Source: Lachnoclostridium sp. UBA5725 (GTDB lineage: Bacteria > Bacillota > Clostridia > Lachnospirales > Lachnospiraceae). From it: a stretch of 64,000 nucleotides of DNA. Made by a program: the position numbers and the translations under genes. The first letter of the stretch is position 1; each line of letters opens with the position of its first letter. The notes beneath the pieces were generated by a model, which saw only the letters and a program-made list of their open reading frames with translations, did not search any database and was not told the DNA's origin. Below, piece after piece: positions 26,450 through 36,800 of this stretch. The stretch is taken from NCBI GenBank assembly GCA_002419585.1, contig DIGJ01000020.1:1-64000 (forward strand), given 5' to 3'.

Positions 26450-27787
26450 ATGAGAAGGTTAATTAGTTACATGTTAGTAGCAATGATGACAGCAAGTATG
26501 CTGGTTGGATGCGGACAGTCGGACAAAAAGGATGATGTTACACAAACTGATGCCGTAGCACAGGATACGCAGGATGCACAGACGCAAGGAGATACAAGTA
26601 CGGAAAAAACAAAAATTGTATATCTTCAATTTTCGGCAGGTGAATCCAATGCAGAAACATTAAAAAATATGGTGGCAAAATTTGAAGAAGACAATCCTGA
26701 TATTGAAGTTGAAGTACAGTCATTAGGATACGAGGATTATTTTACTGCATTAGCAACAAAGATGGCCGGTAATTCTGCTCCGGATTGTTTTGAATTAAAT
26801 ATGGAGAACTTCTTAACTTATGCAATCCGGGATTCGATTGAACCGCTTGACACTTATTTTGTTTCAACGGGATCATCTACAGATGCATACAGCGAAGGAC
26901 CGTTAAATGCTGCAACCTATAATGGTAAGCTGTATGCAATTCCACAAAGTTTTTCTACAGTTGTATTAATCTACAATAAAAATCTTTTTGACAAGGCAGG
27001 AGTTAGTTATCCAACATCCGACTGGACATGGAAAGACGAACAGGCAGCAGCAGAAAAAATCCGTGCACTTGGCGATGATATCTGGGGAACTTATCAGCCG
27101 GTTACTTACAATGAATTATATAAATCAGTTAAGACAAATGGTGGTTCTTTAGTGAGTGAAGATGGTAAAACATTTACGATGAATTCTGCAGAAAATGTTG
27201 AGACGCTTCAAATGATGTTAGACCGCGTATGCGGAGATAATCGAGTAATGCCAAACACGGAAGATATGGCAGGACGTGGTGACTGGGATATGTTTAAATC
27301 AGGAAATCTTGGTATGATTCATACAGGAATTTGGGCGTTTAGTGATTATGCTCAAAACATTACGGATTTTGACTGGGATATTGCAGTAGAAACTGGAAAC
27401 AAAACGCATGCAGCACATTTCTTTGCAAATGTAGCTTGCGTCAATAAAGAGAGCAAAAATAAGGAAGCAGCGTTCAAATTTATCAATTTCATGGCTTCCA
27501 ATAAAGATGTGGTTAAGATGCGATTGGATGCACAGTGGGAATTACCAACGGTATCCGATCAAGACTTAATGGCTCAGTATCTGGAACAAACACCACCGGA
27601 AAGCAGAGAAGCAGTTATGGAATCTCTTAATTATGCAGCTGCACCTCCTGCACTTTTAAAATATAGTGAGGTTGTTGACGTCATGACACCAATCCTTGAA
27701 GATGCTGTAATAAATAATATACCGGCTAAAGATGTATTAAATCAAATCCAAGAAGAAGTGGTAGCCAAAAAATTAATGAATGAATAA
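26450..27787 (+). CDS. Carbohydrate ABC transporter substrate-binding lipoprotein
   Basis: This is an SBP_bac_1-type extracellular receptor of 445 residues. The signal peptide carries lipobox LVGC with acceptor C21, followed by an Asp/Gln/Thr-rich linker. The body has the usual features: MVAKFEEDNPDIEVEVQ near the N-terminus and MIHTGIWAFSDYAQ in the second lobe. The start ATG 26450 has AAGGAGGG; an in-frame ATG upstream at 26393 lies in the stem-loop. From context it probably binds alpha-gluco-oligosaccharides or cyclic tetrasaccharide made by the secreted GH31 enzymes. Confidence 0.9.
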   Translation: MRRLISYMLVAMMTASMLVGCGQSDKKDDVTQTDAVAQDTQDAQTQGDTSTEKTKIVYLQFSAGESNAETLKNMVAKFEEDNPDIEVEVQSLGYEDYFTALATKMAGNSAPDCFELNMENFLTYAIRDSIEPLDTYFVSTGSSTDAYSEGPLNAATYNGKLYAIPQSFSTVVLIYNKNLFDKAGVSYPTSDWTWKDEQAAAEKIRALGDDIWGTYQPVTYNELYKSVKTNGGSLVSEDGKTFTMNSAENVETLQMMLDRVCGDNRVMPNTEDMAGRGDWDMFKSGNLGMIHTGIWAFSDYAQNITDFDWDIAVETGNKTHAAHFFANVACVNKESKNKEAAFKFINFMASNKDVVKMRLDAQWELPTVSDQDLMAQYLEQTPPESREAVMESLNYAAAPPALLKYSEVVDVMTPILEDAVINNIPAKDVLNQIQEEVVAKKLMNE

Positions 27788-27909
27788 ATGAATAAAGAAA
27801 CCCTAAGACGATCGTCGATGGAGGGAACATGAAAAGTAGTATAGACTCAAAGGTTGTCAGAATGAGAATATTCTACTTTTCGTGTTTATACACAATAATG
27901 GAGGCTTAT

Positions 27910-30555
27910 ATGGAAATAAAACACATTCCCAATCGAATCAATCCGTATGAATGTAATGATTACGGGAGAGAACCTGAATTTGTAACGGCATGCGATGACA
28001 TAATCGTGAATTGCTATGTATCTGGAGATGATAATCGAGCAAATCCTCCTAAACTAACATTTATAGTAAATGGAGCAGATGAGAAAACAACGGAAGGCGT
28101 TTTCAGATTTAGTAAGGAACAAAGAGACTATTATACCTTTCATCTTGGATCATTTTCCACGGGATCAAAGATTCAATACTCGATACAAATGCTTAGCGAT
28201 GATTGTGTCATTAAAACAAAATGGTATGCGTTTGATGTCCTGGCAAGCTACGAGTTTAGTGCACCCACGGAAGTATTTGTTGACAAAGGAATTGATAGTG
28301 AAAGTTTGTGCTTGTATTACAGCATTCATGAGAATAAAAGAATGCAGCTTAAAATCTTGTTAAATACGGATTATATTTCGGTTCAAATGAATATGACCAA
28401 CAAACGAAACGATATGCACAATCTCGTTAAAGATAGCTATCAATATAACGGATGTGAATATTGGTTAACAATGGATGCAGATGCTAATTCGATCAAATTA
28501 GGGGGAAAAAAGAAGGAAATCTTAGGAGTGTTTAAAAAGGGAATACATGCAATAAAAATACTACTAGATGAAAAGGATACCATACAACATATTATATTTT
28601 CTATGGATTTATCAGGACGTGCATTTTATGGGTTTGGCGAGAAGTTTGACAAAGTGAATCAGAGGGGACTTCACCCTAAGAACTGTGTCGTTGAACAATT
28701 TACGCACCAAATGGATAAAACCTATCTTCCAGTACCGTTTTTTATGACAGAAAAAGGATACGGCGTGTATTATGATACCAATCATATCGTTGACTTCGAT
28801 ATAAAAGAGACGATTGAGGATCATAATACGGTAACCGTAAGTACCACAATTGGGACGGCACCATCAAAGGATTCTTTTCTATTCTTTTTTGGCACAATAA
28901 AAGAGCAGTTGCAACAATACATAACACGAACGGGTGAACTTATGCTTCCTCCAAGTTGGACATTTGGTCCATGGATGTCAGCAAATGGATGGGATACTCA
29001 AAAAGAAACATTGGAACAAATTGAAAATATGAAAAAATACAAAATTCCAGCAACGGTAATCGTTTTGGAAGCTTGGAGTGATGAAGCGACCTTTTATTTG
29101 TTTCATGGTGCAAAGTATGAGGAAAAGGATGGAGGTGAAACGTTTTCATATAAGGATTTTAGGTTTGAAGTAGATGGAAAATGGACAAATCCAAAGGAGA
29201 TGTCTAAGATAATCCATGATAATGACATGAAGCTCATATTATGGCAGATTCCAGTGATAAAACAGGTAGAAGACAAAATAGTCAAACAGCATGAAAATGA
29301 CGAAAGAACTGCCATTGAAAAAGGATATTGTGTATTGCAGGCAGATGGTTCACCTTACCGAATCACGGATAACTGGTTTGCAAATTCACTCCTGATTGAT
29401 TTTACAAATCCAGAAGCCGCAGACTGGTGGTTTTCGAAAAGAGAATATCTGGTAAATGAACTTCATGTAGATGGATTTAAGACCGATGGTGGTGAGTTTG
29501 TCTATGACTATGAATCTTTATTTTATAATGGTATGACAGGATATGAGATGAAAAATAGATATCCAAACGCCTATGTTGGAGGCTATTACAAGTTTTTAGA
29601 AAAAATGCTTGGTAAAGGAGAGGGTATTACCTTTTCAAGAGCTGGATACAAGGGGGCGGGAAGCTTTCCGACTCATTGGGCAGGAGATCAGGTATCTGAA
29701 TTTAGCGAATTACGTGCACAGATTCGAGCAGGACTATCAGTGGGTCTATCTGGAGTATTTTTCTGGGGATTCGATATTGCAGGTTTTGCAGGAGACCTTC
29801 CAACCACTGAATTATACTTACGTGCAACTGCAGTAGCAGCATTTTGTCCAATTATGCAATTCCATGCAGAACCTAGAACCGGTCAGTTCGGAGATATGAA
29901 TCGCAGAAGCTGGAACAATGATAGAAGTCCATGGAACATTGCAAAAGTGAATGATGATGCAACCGTTATGGATATATACCGATATTATGCAAACTTGAGA
30001 ATGAATCTGCTTCCTTATATTTGCAATGAGGCAAAACATGCAATTAAAGAATGCCGTCCGCTATTTGCTCATCTGATCTATGATTATGAGGAGGATGAGA
30101 AGGTATACGAAATAGAAGATGAATATATGTTTGGAAGAGGTATATTGGTGGCACCAATTCTTTATGAAGGGCAGGAGGAGCGAAGCGTATATTTACCAAC
30201 AGGGATATGGTATGACTTTTTCACCAATCAGCCTTATACCGGTGGGAAAGAATATGTGTTGCCTTGTGAACTTGGTGAAATTTTAATCTTTATAAAGGAA
30301 GGTAGTATTCTTCCGATGAATCTTTCTGAAACATTAGAGCTTGGAAGTTATGTGGGGAATAACTCTAAGAGTTATGCAAATCTATGTTTTATTGTCTATG
30401 GAGAACAAGGGGAATGTAGTTACGAGGATGAAACAGGGAATCATTTGTTGGTTCAATATTCAAATCAAGAGGGAAAGGTAGACGAAGAAGGGAGGGAAAA
30501 TAATACAAAAATAGTGTCGTCTGTGAATTTGAAACACACGTATGATAGTAACTAA
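27910..30555 (+). CDS. Intracellular GH31 alpha-glucosidase, cycloalternan-degrading type
   Basis: This is a cytoplasmic retaining glycosidase of 881 residues with no signal peptide. An N-terminal domain resembling that of the secreted partner at 30582 precedes the GH31 beta-sandwich and barrel. The catalytic nucleophile is D526 in GFKTDGGE and the acid/base is D593 in WAGDQ. FYGFGEKFD and the C-terminal beta-domains are typical. The start is set at ATG 27910 with GGAGG; an earlier ATG at 27829 also has a GGAGGG site but adds 27 unmatched residues. It probably opens or trims the imported alpha-1,3/1,6 glucosides. Confidence 0.85.
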   Translation: MEIKHIPNRINPYECNDYGREPEFVTACDDIIVNCYVSGDDNRANPPKLTFIVNGADEKTTEGVFRFSKEQRDYYTFHLGSFSTGSKIQYSIQMLSDDCVIKTKWYAFDVLASYEFSAPTEVFVDKGIDSESLCLYYSIHENKRMQLKILLNTDYISVQMNMTNKRNDMHNLVKDSYQYNGCEYWLTMDADANSIKLGGKKKEILGVFKKGIHAIKILLDEKDTIQHIIFSMDLSGRAFYGFGEKFDKVNQRGLHPKNCVVEQFTHQMDKTYLPVPFFMTEKGYGVYYDTNHIVDFDIKETIEDHNTVTVSTTIGTAPSKDSFLFFFGTIKEQLQQYITRTGELMLPPSWTFGPWMSANGWDTQKETLEQIENMKKYKIPATVIVLEAWSDEATFYLFHGAKYEEKDGGETFSYKDFRFEVDGKWTNPKEMSKIIHDNDMKLILWQIPVIKQVEDKIVKQHENDERTAIEKGYCVLQADGSPYRITDNWFANSLLIDFTNPEAADWWFSKREYLVNELHVDGFKTDGGEFVYDYESLFYNGMTGYEMKNRYPNAYVGGYYKFLEKMLGKGEGITFSRAGYKGAGSFPTHWAGDQVSEFSELRAQIRAGLSVGLSGVFFWGFDIAGFAGDLPTTELYLRATAVAAFCPIMQFHAEPRTGQFGDMNRRSWNNDRSPWNIAKVNDDATVMDIYRYYANLRMNLLPYICNEAKHAIKECRPLFAHLIYDYEEDEKVYEIEDEYMFGRGILVAPILYEGQEERSVYLPTGIWYDFFTNQPYTGGKEYVLPCELGEILIFIKEGSILPMNLSETLELGSYVGNNSKSYANLCFIVYGEQGECSYEDETGNHLLVQYSNQEGKVDEEGRENNTKIVSSVNLKHTYDSN

Positions 30556-30581
30556 GAATGCAGCAAGCAAAGGAGGCTTGT

Positions 30582-33500
30582 ATGATAAGAAAAATTGGGA
30601 GTATAGTGATTGCAATGGTATTATGTGTGCTGTTTATTTCGGAACCTGTATATGCAATAGGAGGTGTCTGGCATTCGCCGTATGGAATCGATGATCTTTA
30701 CGACAGTGAGCCGACGGAACGAACCCCTAGAGATCCGGTTGCTGGAGAGAATGTTTTGATTAACTGTACAACATGGCCTATTGAATCAGGTCAAAGTGTT
30801 TGGGTTGCATATACAAAAAACGGTGTTTGGCAGCAAGATGTGGGAGCTTCTTGGAAATATAACAGTGGAAATAATTCGTATTGGCAGGCGAATATCGGAA
30901 GCTTTGCAAAGGGAGATGAAGTTGCTTATACCGTATACGCCAATAAAGATGGAAGCGATCTAAAGCAAATTGGTTCATTCTCCTTTAAGGTAACCGGATG
31001 GGAATATGTAAATAGTGCACAGTTAAATACGTCTGATAATGGATGTGTTGTATTTAACGCAACTGCAAACACGGGTAATTTTTCACCAAAATTTGCAGTA
31101 AGTTTTCCAACCGATGATACCTTCCGCATGCAGTTGTCACCAACTGGAAGTTACAATTTTGACAGTGGATTAAGTAATTATACGGTAAATGAAACTACCA
31201 GTACGGTTACCATGCAAACAAGTAAGATTAAAGTTGTGGTTACTAAAAATCCGTATAAGTTACAGGTATATGATTTAGATACCAATGTATTGCTTTCAGA
31301 AAGCGGCAGTCAGCAAAACCGATTAACCTGGCTTACGGATGGAAGTAGCATCATAAAAGGAGTGAAAGATGCATATTCTTCTCCTACTGATGAAAAATTT
31401 TATGGATTTGGTGAGCGATATTCTAATTTTCAAAAAAGAGGTAAAATTGTAGAAACCTATGTTTATAATCAATACCAAAACCAGGGAGAAAAAACGTATC
31501 TTGCCGTTCCATTCTTCTATTCGAATAAAGGGTATGGTTTATACTTAAATTCAACATATTATTCCAAATTTGATATGGCATCTACTGATAATTCACAGTA
31601 TAGCTTTGCGTCGAATACGGATGGTAGTTTGAGCTCCATTCTGGATTATTATTTTATCGCTGGAGATAGACCAGATGATATCATATCACAGTATTCAAAT
31701 CTCACCAGCTTACCACAAGATATGCCAAAATGGGCATTTGGTTTATGGATGTCTGCAAATGAATGGGATAATCAAACGGAAGTAGAAGGTGCAATAGGAA
31801 ATTCGATTACCAATGATATTCCTGCAACCGTTGTTGTATTAGAACAATGGAGTGATGAGAATACCTTCTATATTTGGAATGATGCGACCTATACTCCAGT
31901 ATCCGGAGAATCGGCATTAGCAAATAATGATTTTACCTATGGTACCAAATGGCCGAATCCAAAGAATATGGTGGACTACATTCATAATAACGATATGAAA
32001 GTGTTATTGTGGCAGGTACCTGTACAAAAATATACGGCCTATAATTATCAGCAAAAAGATAATGACGAATCCTATATGATACAGCAAGGGTATGCGGTAG
32101 GTGATGGTACTGGCGCACAATACCGGATTCCAGCGTCTGGGTGGTTTGGGAATAGTCTTCTTTTGGATTTTACCAATCAGGCAGCGGTTAATTGGTGGAT
32201 GTCAAAACGGGCATATCTTTTTGATGACATTGGAATTGATGGATTTAAAACGGACGGAGGCGAAATGGTTTGGGGACGAAACACGAGTTTCGCAAATGGA
32301 AAAACCGGAAGCCAGATGAGAAATCTTTATCCAAATCTTTATATCAATGCATATAATAATTATGCTAAATCAAAGAAAGGTTCAGATGGAATAACATTTA
32401 GCCGCTCTGGAACCGCTGGAGCACAGCAAAGTGGTGCATATTGGGCGGGAGATCAGTCATCTACATTTTCTGCATACAAAGATGCCCTGCGTGCTGGACT
32501 TAGTGCAGGAATTTCTGGTGTACCTTTCTGGGGTTGGGATTTAGCTGGTTTTACCGGTGATTTTCCAAATGCAGAGCTATACAAACGTAGTACACAGATG
32601 GCAGCATTTGCGCCAATTATGCAGTTCCATTCTGAAAAATCAAATCCTAGTCCGAGTGAGGAACGTTCTCCTTGGAATGTGCAAAGCAGGACAGGGGATA
32701 ATACCGTAGTTTCTACATTCCGTAAATACACAAATACACGTATGAATTTACTTCCTTACATCTACAGTGAATCACAAAAAGCAGCAGCAGAAGGTACACC
32801 GATGATGAGAGCAATGCTGCTTGATTATCCAGAGGATGAAACTACATATTCATTAGAAGAAGAGTATATGTTTGGGCATAGTCTATTAGTGGCGCCAATC
32901 CTGAATGAAGGACAAACATTGAAAGATGTTTATCTTCCAGAAGGAGACTGGATTGATTTTTATCATAATGCCATGACAGCTGGCGGACAAACAAAATCCT
33001 ATTATGCGGATGTGAATTCGATTCCGGTATATGTTAAGAATGGAAGTATTTTGCCAATGAATCTGAACGCAGATTATGAAATTGGCGGATCAATCGGTAA
33101 CGATGTAGATGCTTACAATCATCTTACATTCCGAGTTTATCCAATGGGAAATTCCACTTATACATTAACGAACAATGATAAATCAACTATGACAGTAACT
33201 GCAGTGGAAGATTTTTCATCGGAACAAGTGACGGTGACGGTGCCAGCGGCTTCAATTCCAGTGACCACGCAAATATTTGCTACGGAACCTACCGGTATCT
33301 TGGTAAATGGTTCTGCTATAACAAAGTATACGGATAAAGCTACCTTTGTGAATGCTTCGACGGGGTATTATTATAGTAAAGCTGAGAAATTGGCTTATGT
33401 AAAAGTACCAGCAGGAACATCCGCAAAAACGATGGTAGTAAATGGAGTAAGCAAAGCTCCATATGAAGCAGAGCATGCAAGTTTAACTGAGGTTTCTACA

Positions 33501-33830
33501 AATACGAATCATAATAATTACTATGGCGATGGATTTGTGGATGGATTTTCAGGTCAAGGGGATGCGGTTACGTTTGATATCAATGTACCGGCAGCAGGCA
33601 CTTATTCCGTTGCGGTACGTTATTGTGCTGGAACAGAAACAGCAAAAAGAACGCTCATACTGAATAATAGCACAAATCTAAGTATTACATTACCAAAGAC
33701 TTCCAACTGGGATACATGGGGATCCTATATTGCAAATGTTACGTTAAGCAAAGGGAAAAATACGATTAAAATAGCGTATAATTCGGGAGATTATGCGGGT
33801 ATTAATCTGGATTGCATCTTCTTAAAGTAA
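30582..33830 (+). CDS. Secreted GH31 with CBM35, CtsY-like isomaltosyltransferase
   Basis: This is a secreted protein of 1082 residues. A signal peptide ends in VYA, leaving mature IGGVWHSPYGIDDLY, which as I recall closely matches the mature N-terminus of the alpha-isomaltosyl-transferring enzyme (CtsY) of Bacillus globisporus, itself about 1090 residues. The GH31 core has nucleophile D558 (GFKTDGGE) and acid/base D624 (WAGDQ). The last 120 residues form a CBM35-like beta-sandwich starting YEAEHASL. The known enzyme joins isomaltosyl groups by alpha-1,3 links and closes them into cyclic tetrasaccharide. ATG 30582 has AAAGGAGG; the earlier ATG at 30558 does not. Confidence 0.82.
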   Translation: MIRKIGSIVIAMVLCVLFISEPVYAIGGVWHSPYGIDDLYDSEPTERTPRDPVAGENVLINCTTWPIESGQSVWVAYTKNGVWQQDVGASWKYNSGNNSYWQANIGSFAKGDEVAYTVYANKDGSDLKQIGSFSFKVTGWEYVNSAQLNTSDNGCVVFNATANTGNFSPKFAVSFPTDDTFRMQLSPTGSYNFDSGLSNYTVNETTSTVTMQTSKIKVVVTKNPYKLQVYDLDTNVLLSESGSQQNRLTWLTDGSSIIKGVKDAYSSPTDEKFYGFGERYSNFQKRGKIVETYVYNQYQNQGEKTYLAVPFFYSNKGYGLYLNSTYYSKFDMASTDNSQYSFASNTDGSLSSILDYYFIAGDRPDDIISQYSNLTSLPQDMPKWAFGLWMSANEWDNQTEVEGAIGNSITNDIPATVVVLEQWSDENTFYIWNDATYTPVSGESALANNDFTYGTKWPNPKNMVDYIHNNDMKVLLWQVPVQKYTAYNYQQKDNDESYMIQQGYAVGDGTGAQYRIPASGWFGNSLLLDFTNQAAVNWWMSKRAYLFDDIGIDGFKTDGGEMVWGRNTSFANGKTGSQMRNLYPNLYINAYNNYAKSKKGSDGITFSRSGTAGAQQSGAYWAGDQSSTFSAYKDALRAGLSAGISGVPFWGWDLAGFTGDFPNAELYKRSTQMAAFAPIMQFHSEKSNPSPSEERSPWNVQSRTGDNTVVSTFRKYTNTRMNLLPYIYSESQKAAAEGTPMMRAMLLDYPEDETTYSLEEEYMFGHSLLVAPILNEGQTLKDVYLPEGDWIDFYHNAMTAGGQTKSYYADVNSIPVYVKNGSILPMNLNADYEIGGSIGNDVDAYNHLTFRVYPMGNSTYTLTNNDKSTMTVTAVEDFSSEQVTVTVPAASIPVTTQIFATEPTGILVNGSAITKYTDKATFVNASTGYYYSKAEKLAYVKVPAGTSAKTMVVNGVSKAPYEAEHASLTEVSTNTNHNNYYGDGFVDGFSGQGDAVTFDINVPAAGTYSVAVRYCAGTETAKRTLILNNSTNLSITLPKTSNWDTWGSYIANVTLSKGKNTIKIAYNSGDYAGINLDCIFLK

Positions 33831-33846
33831 GGGAGGCGAAAGTGTT

Positions 33847-36800
33847 ATGCGACAGCAAAATAGTAGAAAGTTAAGTTGGATTACCAAGTTTATAGGTATT
33901 TTTGGTGTATCGTGTATACTGATTGGCAGCTTTTATACAACATCGATTGACGCCTATACATCGGCGTTAGGAAATGTAGTAGGGACCCAAGTGGATGGAA
34001 ACTCATTAACCGTAACGGTAGATAATGGAACTGAGGCAAATGATGATCTTCTTGTACTTGATGTATGTGATGAGGGAGTAATTAAAGTGGATTATCGTCC
34101 AAATTCCATTGCACCCAGCAGTGATACCCCTATGATTGATCCGAATTTGTCATGGGATAGTGTAGACTGTACCATTAATACAAATGCAGATCCAATTACA
34201 TTAGAGACCACGGATATGCGAGTTGAGATTTCGAAGACACCTTGTCGTATGACGGTGAAAAAGGCTGATGGTACCACACTATTCTATGAGCCTGGTTCAG
34301 GTGGAGTCTATTATGATGGGGTACGATTTGTTCGAGAGGATTCTACCAACCTGTATGGAATTCATTCTTACGATTGCTTTTCGAATAATGGAGAATTGCT
34401 TCGAAATAATAATACGAGTGCTGCAACGGCTGGGCAGCAGGGAAATTCAGGCGGGCCTTTTATGTGGTCAACGGCTGGATATGGTCTTTTGGTAGATTCG
34501 GATGGTGGTTATCCCTATACGAATTCTACGGATAAAAAGATGGAATTTTACTATGGGGGTACACCACAAGAGGGCAGAAGATATGTAAAATCAGACGTGG
34601 AATACTATATAATGCTCGGTGAACCGAAAGAAATCATGAAAAGCTATGCTAAGATTACAGGAACTTCTCCAATGATGCCAAAGTGGTCACTCGGTTTTTC
34701 TAATTTTGAATGGAATATTAATGAAGCCGAGTTAACGAGTATGGTAGATACTTATCGTGCAAAGAATATACCAATTGATAGTTATGCTCTTGACTACGAC
34801 TGGAAACAGTATGGGGAAAATAATTATGGAGAATTTGCATGGAATACGTCGAAATTTCCATCCTCTGCAAGTACCGACTTAAAGACCACAATGCAAAACA
34901 AAGGAATTAAATTAATTGGTATAACGAAGCCTCGCATTGTCACAAAACTATCGAATGGGACAACTACCGTTCAAGGGAGCGATGCGGCATCAGGCAATTA
35001 TTTCTATCCAGGTCACAATGAATATACGGATTACTTTTTACCAGTAACGGTTCGAAGTATTGATCCTTATAGCGAAAGTGAGAGGACGTGGTGGTGGAAC
35101 CATTCCATCGATTCGTTTAACAAAGGAATTGTGGGCTGGTGGAACGATGAAACCGATAAAGTATCTTCTGGTGGTGCAGAATACTGGTTTGGAAACTTTA
35201 CGACGCTTCATCTGTCACAAGCTTTGTATGAGGGGCAAAGAAATTATACATCAGGTCAAACAAGAGTATGGCAGACTGCAAGAAATTATTATCCTGGTAC
35301 ACAACGATATGCTACTAGCATTTGGTCAGGAGATGTAGGTGCACAGTTTTACAAGGGTGAGAAAATCAGCTGGGCAGCAGGATTAAATGAGCAAAAAGCA
35401 GTTTTATTATCAACGATAAATAATGGTCAGCCTAAGTGGGGAATGGATGGCGGTGGTTTTAACCAAAATTCAGGTACCATACAAAACCCAAGCCCAGAGT
35501 TGTATACCAGATGGCTCCAGTTTGGAGCATTTACTCCAGTATTTCGTGTTCATGGTAATAATTATCAGCAAAGGCAGCCTTGGTACTTTGGAAGCTCTGC
35601 AGAAGAAGCAACCAAGTCCGTCATACAGCTTCGATATTCACTCATCCCATATATGTACTCCTATGAGAGAAGTGCATATGATACTGGATTAGGTCTGATA
35701 CGACCATTGGTATTCGAGTATCCATCGGATTCGAACGTAGCGAATGATACGGATGCATGGATGTTTGGAGATTGGCTCCTGACGGCACCAGTTACACAAA
35801 AAGGACAGTCTTGTAAATGGATCTACCTTCCACAAGGAGAGTGGATAGATTACAACAGAGGTCGCGTATATACTGGCGGTACAACGATACCATATTCACT
35901 GAATGCAAAAGATTGGAGTGATATCCCATTATTTATTAAAAAAGGTGCAATCATACCAAGGCAAAAAGTGGATGATTATGTTGGCGAAAGCACTGTTGAT
36001 GAAATAATGGTTGATATTTTTCCGGATTCTAGCACGACCAGCTTTGACTACTACGATGATAATGGATCAACTTATGACTATGAATCCAATCAGTATTTGA
36101 AACAGACAATTCAAGCGATTTTGGCGAATGATACTGTCAATGTTACGGTTGGCCCAAAAGAAGGAATTTACGAGAATGGAGTTGAATATTATTACCTTCT
36201 CGTACACAACAAAGCAGGCACTGCTGTAAACATGAATGGTTCATCATTAACGCAGTATTCAGAGTATTCAAACTTAGAGCAGGCACAAGGAAGCGGTTTT
36301 TCGATTGGAAAAGATGTCTATGGTGATGTAACCTATATTAAAATACCAGCTGCAAGTACAACATCGATTCAGTTGTCAGTGACGGGTAATGCAACGGTTT
36401 CATCAAGCACGCAAAAGTATGAGGCAGAGCAATCATCTTTATCGGGTGCTACACTAAGCACACAGGCGGGCATCAACACAAACCATACGGGGTATTCTGG
36501 ACTTGGATTTGTAGATGGATTTCATAATGATAAGGCAGCTATGACATATTATGCTAAAGTTGCGAATGCTGGAAATTATAAGGTTGTATTGCGATATGCC
36601 AACGGAGGAAGTGCTGCGAAGAGCATGAGCGTTTATGTAAATGGAAATTATGAAGCACAAGTGAATTTTGATGTAACATCTGACTGGAATACCTGGGGCA
36701 ATGTGACACAAGTATTACCACTAGCTGCCGGCAATAATAGTATAAAAATTCAATATGATACGGCAGCAGGGGATAGCGGTAATATCAATATGGATTATAT

